Assembly: GCA_002405805.1 (NCBI GenBank)
Contig: DHMN01000067.1
Location: 659 to 34,927, forward strand
DNA length: 34,269 nucleotides
From: Cyanobacteria bacterium UBA4641
Lineage (GTDB): Bacteria > Cyanobacteriota > Vampirovibrionia > Gastranaerophilales > Gastranaerophilaceae
Direction: 5' to 3'
Shown: piece after piece, positions 30,448 through 34,269 of the stretch
How positions within the stretch are numbered: position 1 is the stretch's first letter
Layout of the letters: each line of letters opens with the position of its first letter
Translations under genes and position numbers: made by a program
The notes under the pieces: generated by a model
Seen by the model: the letters and a program-made list of their open reading frames with translations, nothing else
Told to the model about the DNA's origin: nothing
The model's database searches: none

Positions 30448-32813
30448 TTTATATCGACTACACTCACACCATCTCCACCTTCAGAGTCTTCTCCCGGGCG
30501 GAATTTAGCAACATAAGGGGAAGTGCGCAAAAAGTCTCTCACAGCCTCTTTTAAAGCACCTGTGCCGTGTCCGTGGATAATATAAACTGGTGTGAGGTTT
30601 GCCAAACTTGCTTTATCTAAATATGCCTCGACCTCATCCAGCGCCTCTTCTACCCTATAACCTCTCAAATCAAGAGTTTGAGACATCGCATAACGTTTAA
30701 GTTCAAATTTATTAAATGAAGTCCCCGGAATTTTAACTTTGACAGGCTCTTTGTAATTTTCATCAAGGACAGCAAGTTCATCCTTTTTGACTTTCATTTT
30801 CATTGCGCCCATATCGACAAAAAGTCGTTTATTTTTATCAGGCAAAGACAAAACCGTTACTTTTTGGTGAAGATTTTTCAACATAAGAGTATCGCCGACC
30901 ACAACCTTGTCCCAATCAATTTCAAGATATTTTTGTTTGTCCGTAACTTTGTCGATTTCTCCACGGAAACTATCTTCCAATTTTGCCAAACGAGAATATG
31001 CACGGCGTGCGATTTTTTCAGATTTTTCTTTTCTTAATTCATCAAGGATTTGCTTAATTTCTGCACGCGCCTCCATCATTTCCATATCAAATTTATTTTT
31101 GATATTTTTAATAGTCTTCTTTTTGTCTTTTTTAACTTGGTTAAGATTTTCCTCGTATTCTTTTTTAATTTCTAACGAAGATTCCTTCAATTCTTGCGCT
31201 TGTTCAAGATTTTTCGCCAACTCCTGATGAGTTTCCTGCAATTTTTCAACAACTGCTACAGTTGGGTCTTTTTGAGTTAAAAGCGTTGTTTTAGCCTCAT
31301 CAACGATATCTTTATCCAAACCTAAATTTGCCGCAATAGAAATAGCGTTACTAAGCCCCGGAATCCCGATGAGCAGTTTATATGTTGGTTTCAAGGTTTC
31401 GGTGTTAAATTCAACAGATGCGTTTTTGAAAAAGCTGTTGTTATATTCAAGAGCTTTCAATTCACCATAGTGAGTTGTAATGACACTTGTAACCTGCTTT
31501 TGTGCCAATTTTTCTAAAATAGCTTTTGCAAGCACAGCACCCTCAACAGGGTCAGTTCCTGCGCAAATTTCATCAAACAAAACAAACGAATCTTCATCAC
31601 TCTGTTTCAAAATTTCGATAATATTTGTCATGTGAGATGAAAATGTTGACAAACTTTGCAAAATACTTTGAGAATCGCCAATATCTGCGTATACCCTTTT
31701 GAACGGATAAACTTTTGCATAAGTGCACGGTAAAAACATGCCGGCTTTTGTCATCAAAATAAATAAACCGATAGTCTTTAATGTTACGGTTTTTCCGCCT
31801 GTATTTGAACCTGTGATAATTACGGATTTGTAATCTTTTCCAATCTCAAAATTATTAGATACAACATCTTCTGAAACCTGCATCAACAAAGGATGTTTCA
31901 TATTTTCAAAATAAATATAACGGTCAGAAGTTAATTCCGGCTCTATTGCGTGGAGTTTCACGGCATAACGAGCTTTGGCGAAATGGAAATCAATTTCCGA
32001 CATTATGCGCTCACATTTCAAAAGTTGTGGCATATATTCTTTAACCAAATCAGTAAGTCCGACAAGTATTCGGATACATTCGGCATGGATTTTTGATTTA
32101 ACTTCTCGCACCTTGTTATTTAGCGGTACAAGTTGCGCAGGCTCAATATAAAAAGTCTTGGCAGAAGATGAAACATCATGCACAATCCCCGGAACTTTCG
32201 TTTTGTTTGATGCCATTACCTGAAAAACAATCCTATCATCCCTTTGTGTGTAGATATTTTCTTGCAAATATTTTGAAAAATTCGGATTATTTAACAATGA
32301 AGTTATTTGGTCGCGAATATTTTGTTCCGTATCTCGCAAAGATGAATACAAACCTTTCAATTCAGGTGTTGCGTTTTGTCTAATCCTCAAACTTTCATCA
32401 AATGTATCAAAGATTTTTTCTTCAACTTCTCTATCTGCAACAAGTTCAGATGCCAAATCTTTTATTATAAAATCATCTTCCGAATTATCTATAATAAATC
32501 TTTTCAACAAACGAGAAGATTTCATTGTTTTTGCAATATCGTTCAATTCTTCTTCCGTCAAATAAGAAATCGCGGAATTGTTTTTAATCTTTGCGACATC
32601 GGCAATAAATTCTGTTGGCGTATCTTTGGCATAATCAAGAATTTTCTTAGCCTCACGAGTCAATTCAAGTTGATGTTTTATGCGTTCAATATTATCAAGT
32701 GCAGACATTCTAAGGCACAAATTTTTACTCTGTTCAAATTTCGCAAACTTAGAAAGTTCTTCTTTTATTTTGTCAAACTCTAGGGTTGTATTGGTTTTTG
32801 ATGTGATATCCAT
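30444..32813 (-). CDS. mutS2: MutS2 (anti-recombination / ribosome-rescue ATPase with Smr domain)
   Basis: 789 aa. The MutS core and ATPase domain hold Walker A GSNTGGKT at about 335-342 and DEICAGTDPVEGAVLAKAILE as Walker B and signature. A long charged coiled coil (about 515-620) follows, then a KOW/SH3-like stretch, and a C-terminal Smr domain from LDLRGYRVEEALDEVEAYLDK (about 711) to the end with the VYIIHGHGTGALK motif. No N-terminal mismatch-binding domain, as expected for MutS2. Family members suppress recombination or split collided ribosomes; which applies here is not visible. The ATG at 32813 is chosen because a -10 box ends 6 nt before it. Confidence 0.96.
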   Translation of the reverse strand: MDITSKTNTTLEFDKIKEELSKFAKFEQSKNLCLRMSALDNIERIKHQLELTREAKKILDYAKDTPTEFIADVAKIKNNSAISYLTEEELNDIAKTMKSSRLLKRFIIDNSEDDFIIKDLASELVADREVEEKIFDTFDESLRIRQNATPELKGLYSSLRDTEQNIRDQITSLLNNPNFSKYLQENIYTQRDDRIVFQVMASNKTKVPGIVHDVSSSAKTFYIEPAQLVPLNNKVREVKSKIHAECIRILVGLTDLVKEYMPQLLKCERIMSEIDFHFAKARYAVKLHAIEPELTSDRYIYFENMKHPLLMQVSEDVVSNNFEIGKDYKSVIITGSNTGGKTVTLKTIGLFILMTKAGMFLPCTYAKVYPFKRVYADIGDSQSILQSLSTFSSHMTNIIEILKQSDEDSFVLFDEICAGTDPVEGAVLAKAILEKLAQKQVTSVITTHYGELKALEYNNSFFKNASVEFNTETLKPTYKLLIGIPGLSNAISIAANLGLDKDIVDEAKTTLLTQKDPTVAVVEKLQETHQELAKNLEQAQELKESSLEIKKEYEENLNQVKKDKKKTIKNIKNKFDMEMMEARAEIKQILDELRKEKSEKIARRAYSRLAKLEDSFRGEIDKVTDKQKYLEIDWDKVVVGDTLMLKNLHQKVTVLSLPDKNKRLFVDMGAMKMKVKKDELAVLDENYKEPVKVKIPGTSFNKFELKRYAMSQTLDLRGYRVEEALDEVEAYLDKASLANLTPVYIIHGHGTGALKEAVRDFLRTSPYVAKFRPGEDSEGGDGVSVVDIN

Positions 32814-32819
32814 AATTTT

Positions 32820-32825
32820 ATAATA
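32820..32825 (-). promoter_or_regulatory. -10 box of mutS2, leaderless type
   Basis: TATTAT on the minus strand, exactly 6 nt before the ATG. It occupies the place where the -35 of divergent hemW would lie. Confidence 0.5.
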
Positions 32826-32844
32826 CCACAAAGGGTTTTTATAA

Positions 32845-32850
32845 TATAAT
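32845..32850 (+). promoter_or_regulatory. -10 box of hemW, leaderless type
   Basis: Exact TATAAT, 6 nt before the ATG at 32857. It occupies the place where the -35 of divergent mutS2 would lie. A second overlapping TATAAT starts at 32840. Confidence 0.55.
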
Positions 32851-32856
32851 TACTTT

Positions 32857-33945
32857 ATGGTAAAAAGTGTCTATATACATATTCCATTTTGCAAATCAAA
32901 ATGCCACTATTGCTCATTTGTCTCATTTTGCAAACTCGAAAATAAAAAAGATTATCTGAAAGCTCTTTACGAAGAAATAAAAAATTCTTATCGCGGAGAA
33001 CTTTTAGAAACAATTTATTTTGGAGGTGGAACACCTTCAACCCTGACTATTCCTGAATTTGCAAAACTTTTAAACTTTTTTAAAACATCTAAAAAAACAG
33101 AAATCACAACTGAACTTAATCCAGATGATATGTCTTATGATTACCTTCGAGCACTGTATGATTTAGGAATAAACAGAGTAAGTTTTGGTTGCCAAACTTT
33201 TAATGACAAAATTTTAAAACTGATAAACCGTCGCCACAATGCAGGTCAGGTAATAAATGCGGTCAAAACAGCTCAAGATGCAGGATTCAAAAATATCAGC
33301 CTTGATTTTATTTACGGACTACCAGAACAAACTCCGCAAATATTTTATCAAGACTTAAAAATGGCAATAGATACAGAGATTCAGCATATTTCTTTATATG
33401 GTTTAAAAATCGAAGAGGGATGCTATTTTTATGACCACAAACCAAAGAATTTGCCTGATGATGACACACAAGCCGATATGTATCTTGGCGCAATTGAATT
33501 ATTGACAAACAAAGGATTTGAGCACTACGAAGTGAGCAATTTTTCTAAAAAAGGTTATAATTCAAAACATAATCTAACCTACTGGAATAATGAAGAATAC
33601 TACGGTTTTGGTATTTCCGCACACGGTTATATCAATGGTGTCAGATATGGAAATTTTGAAACTCTTGAAGACTACATCAATGACCCATTAACGCACAAAG
33701 AATCTAAAATTTTAACAACCCAAGAAAAGTTGGAAGAAGAAATATTTTTGGGATTTCGCAAGATGGAAGGGATAAATACTGCAGAAATCAATGCGAAATT
33801 CGGAATTGATTTTGAGGAAAAATACAAAGAAATTTTAGATAAATATACAAAGATTAATTTAATAAACAAAACCTCAAAAGGTTACAAATTGACCGACCAA
33901 GGAATCCTTGTCAGTAATGTAGTTTTGGCAGACTTTTTGGACTAA
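32857..33945 (+). CDS. hemW: HemW-type radical SAM protein (heme chaperone, HemN-like)
   Basis: 362 aa. The radical SAM cluster motif CxxxCxxC lies at C12, C16 and C19 (IPFCKSKCHYCSF). YFGGGTPSTL, ELNPDD, GINRVSFGCQTF and LDFIYGLPEQT follow in the order usual for HemW. The HemN_C domain is at the end (about 290-362). HemW proteins bind heme and deliver it; true HemN coproporphyrinogen dehydrogenase is longer and has extra N-terminal residues. Annotation as coproporphyrinogen oxidase would therefore be a likely mislabel. It is divergent from mutS2 with only 43 bp between start codons. Confidence 0.93.
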   Translation: MVKSVYIHIPFCKSKCHYCSFVSFCKLENKKDYLKALYEEIKNSYRGELLETIYFGGGTPSTLTIPEFAKLLNFFKTSKKTEITTELNPDDMSYDYLRALYDLGINRVSFGCQTFNDKILKLINRRHNAGQVINAVKTAQDAGFKNISLDFIYGLPEQTPQIFYQDLKMAIDTEIQHISLYGLKIEEGCYFYDHKPKNLPDDDTQADMYLGAIELLTNKGFEHYEVSNFSKKGYNSKHNLTYWNNEEYYGFGISAHGYINGVRYGNFETLEDYINDPLTHKESKILTTQEKLEEEIFLGFRKMEGINTAEINAKFGIDFEEKYKEILDKYTKINLINKTSKGYKLTDQGILVSNVVLADFLD

Positions 33946-33980
33946 AGCGGTTAAAAAATTTGAGTATTTTTTTTATTGTC

Positions 33981-34043
33981 ATTCTGAAAGCTTAGCAAAT
34001 TTGTGTGAGTATACGAACACAGAATTTTCTTGCTATTCAGAAT
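33981..34043 (+). repeat. Long-hairpin repeat, copy 2
   Basis: Same orientation and layout as the 24024-24087 copy. The inner stem here is TTTGTGT with ACACAGA, changed from ACGCAAA but still pairing. Confidence 0.75.
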
Positions 34044-34102
34044 ATATCAATGTTGATTTTTTAAATTGACCTTTGTGCATTATTTTTTAATCAAATGGAT
34101 AG

Positions 34103-34123
34103 ACCCTGAATCAAGTTCAGGGT
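34103..34123. repeat. REP-like palindrome, ACCCTGAA type
   Basis: Arms ACCCTGAA and TTCAGGGT with the GTGACA flank. Confidence 0.75.
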
Positions 34124-34182
34124 GACACATTTTCCCTCGCCCATTGATGGAGAGGGCTAGGGTGAGGAGTGTTCAGTTAGAG

Positions 34183-34203
34183 ATTCTGAAATAAATTCAG
34201 AAT
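34183..34203. repeat. REP-like palindrome, ATTCTGAA type
   Basis: Arms ATTCTGAA and TTCAGAAT followed by GACATAG. A half copy (ATGCTGAAAC) begins about 27 nt later and is not completed. Confidence 0.75.
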
Positions 34204-34269
34204 GACATAGACCTCCGTGTTATATTTGAGATGCTGAAACACCAAGTAAGAACAGAATATTACGTTTCG

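Larger units (their letters stand above)
33946..34269. repeat. Second repeat island, gene-free to the window edge
   Basis: No coding sequence is supported. It holds the second copy of the long hairpin (33981-34043), REP-like palindromes at 34103-34123 and 34183-34203, a half copy at about 34231-34240 and a second copy of the GAGGGnTAGGGTGAGG word (34152-34167) whose inverse lies at 24379-24394. A T-run at 33967-33974 may end hemW transcription. Confidence 0.75.

Noticed and set aside
32857..33945. Oxygen-independent coproporphyrinogen III oxidase (HemN)
   Set aside because: Length, motif order and N-terminus fit HemW; HemN is longer and has extra N-terminal sequence.

Overview
The window is AT-rich, densely coded bacterial DNA from a diderm (outer membrane) organism. 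Two TolC-type outer membrane factors, an outer membrane beta-barrel candidate, a TonB-like protein and a pilin-like protein with an FTLAEVLITLGIIG N-terminus point this way. The pilin type, the small proteins with an F-x-G motif near the N-terminus, and the many lineage-type hypotheticals fit best with a gut-type non-photosynthetic relative of cyanobacteria (Gastranaerophilales / Melainabacteria). That placement is inference from sequence style; no rRNA is present to confirm it.

Layout. 1-7978: the 3' end of a tRNA (probably Pro), a DHA2-family drug exporter divergent from a TolC-like protein, a PnuC-type nicotinamide riboside transporter, a duplicated membrane protein of unknown function, an acidic secreted protein ending in a predicted 8-stranded barrel, a small membrane protein, a second TolC with a histidine-rich tail, and tRNA-Thr(CGU). 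8034-11841: a zinc-ribbon membrane protein, a pilin-like protein, an XRE regulator, pgk, aroQ and an 80-aa conserved-looking protein, with an unexplained plus-strand terminator between the last two. 11906-20131: a 226-aa unknown, then a tight minus-strand operon of three genes (a 1288-aa membrane protein with a TonB-like C-terminus, a sigma-70-like factor, and a 997-aa zinc-ribbon/STAND ATPase/helical-repeat protein). 20308-21894: a small F-x-G protein and an orphan phage tail-fibre-like pair with its own promoter and terminator. 21996-25488: tyrS, cysE, a repeat island and two small unknown genes. 25577-33945: groES-groEL, a candidate structured RNA, gmk-coaBC-nif3, mutS2 and hemW. 33946-34269: a second repeat island.

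Two things stand out. First, nine genes have a -10 hexamer (six exact TATAAT) ending exactly 6 nt before the ATG, with no Shine-Dalgarno sequence, and a tenth has it at 5 nt. This is the signature of leaderless mRNAs, and it coexists with genes that carry a normal ribosome binding site. Second, the 12672-20131 operon looks like a membrane-to-sigma-factor signalling unit. A cytoplasmic domain resembling cyanobacterial DUF1822, a very long acidic linker, one membrane helix and a periplasmic TonB-like domain are encoded just ahead of a sigma factor and a STAND ATPase. I do not recognise this combination as a described system.

The housekeeping genes (pgk, aroQ, tyrS, cysE, gmk, coaBC, mutS2, hemW, groESL) all look intact. 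No CRISPR array, insertion sequence or complete prophage is visible.
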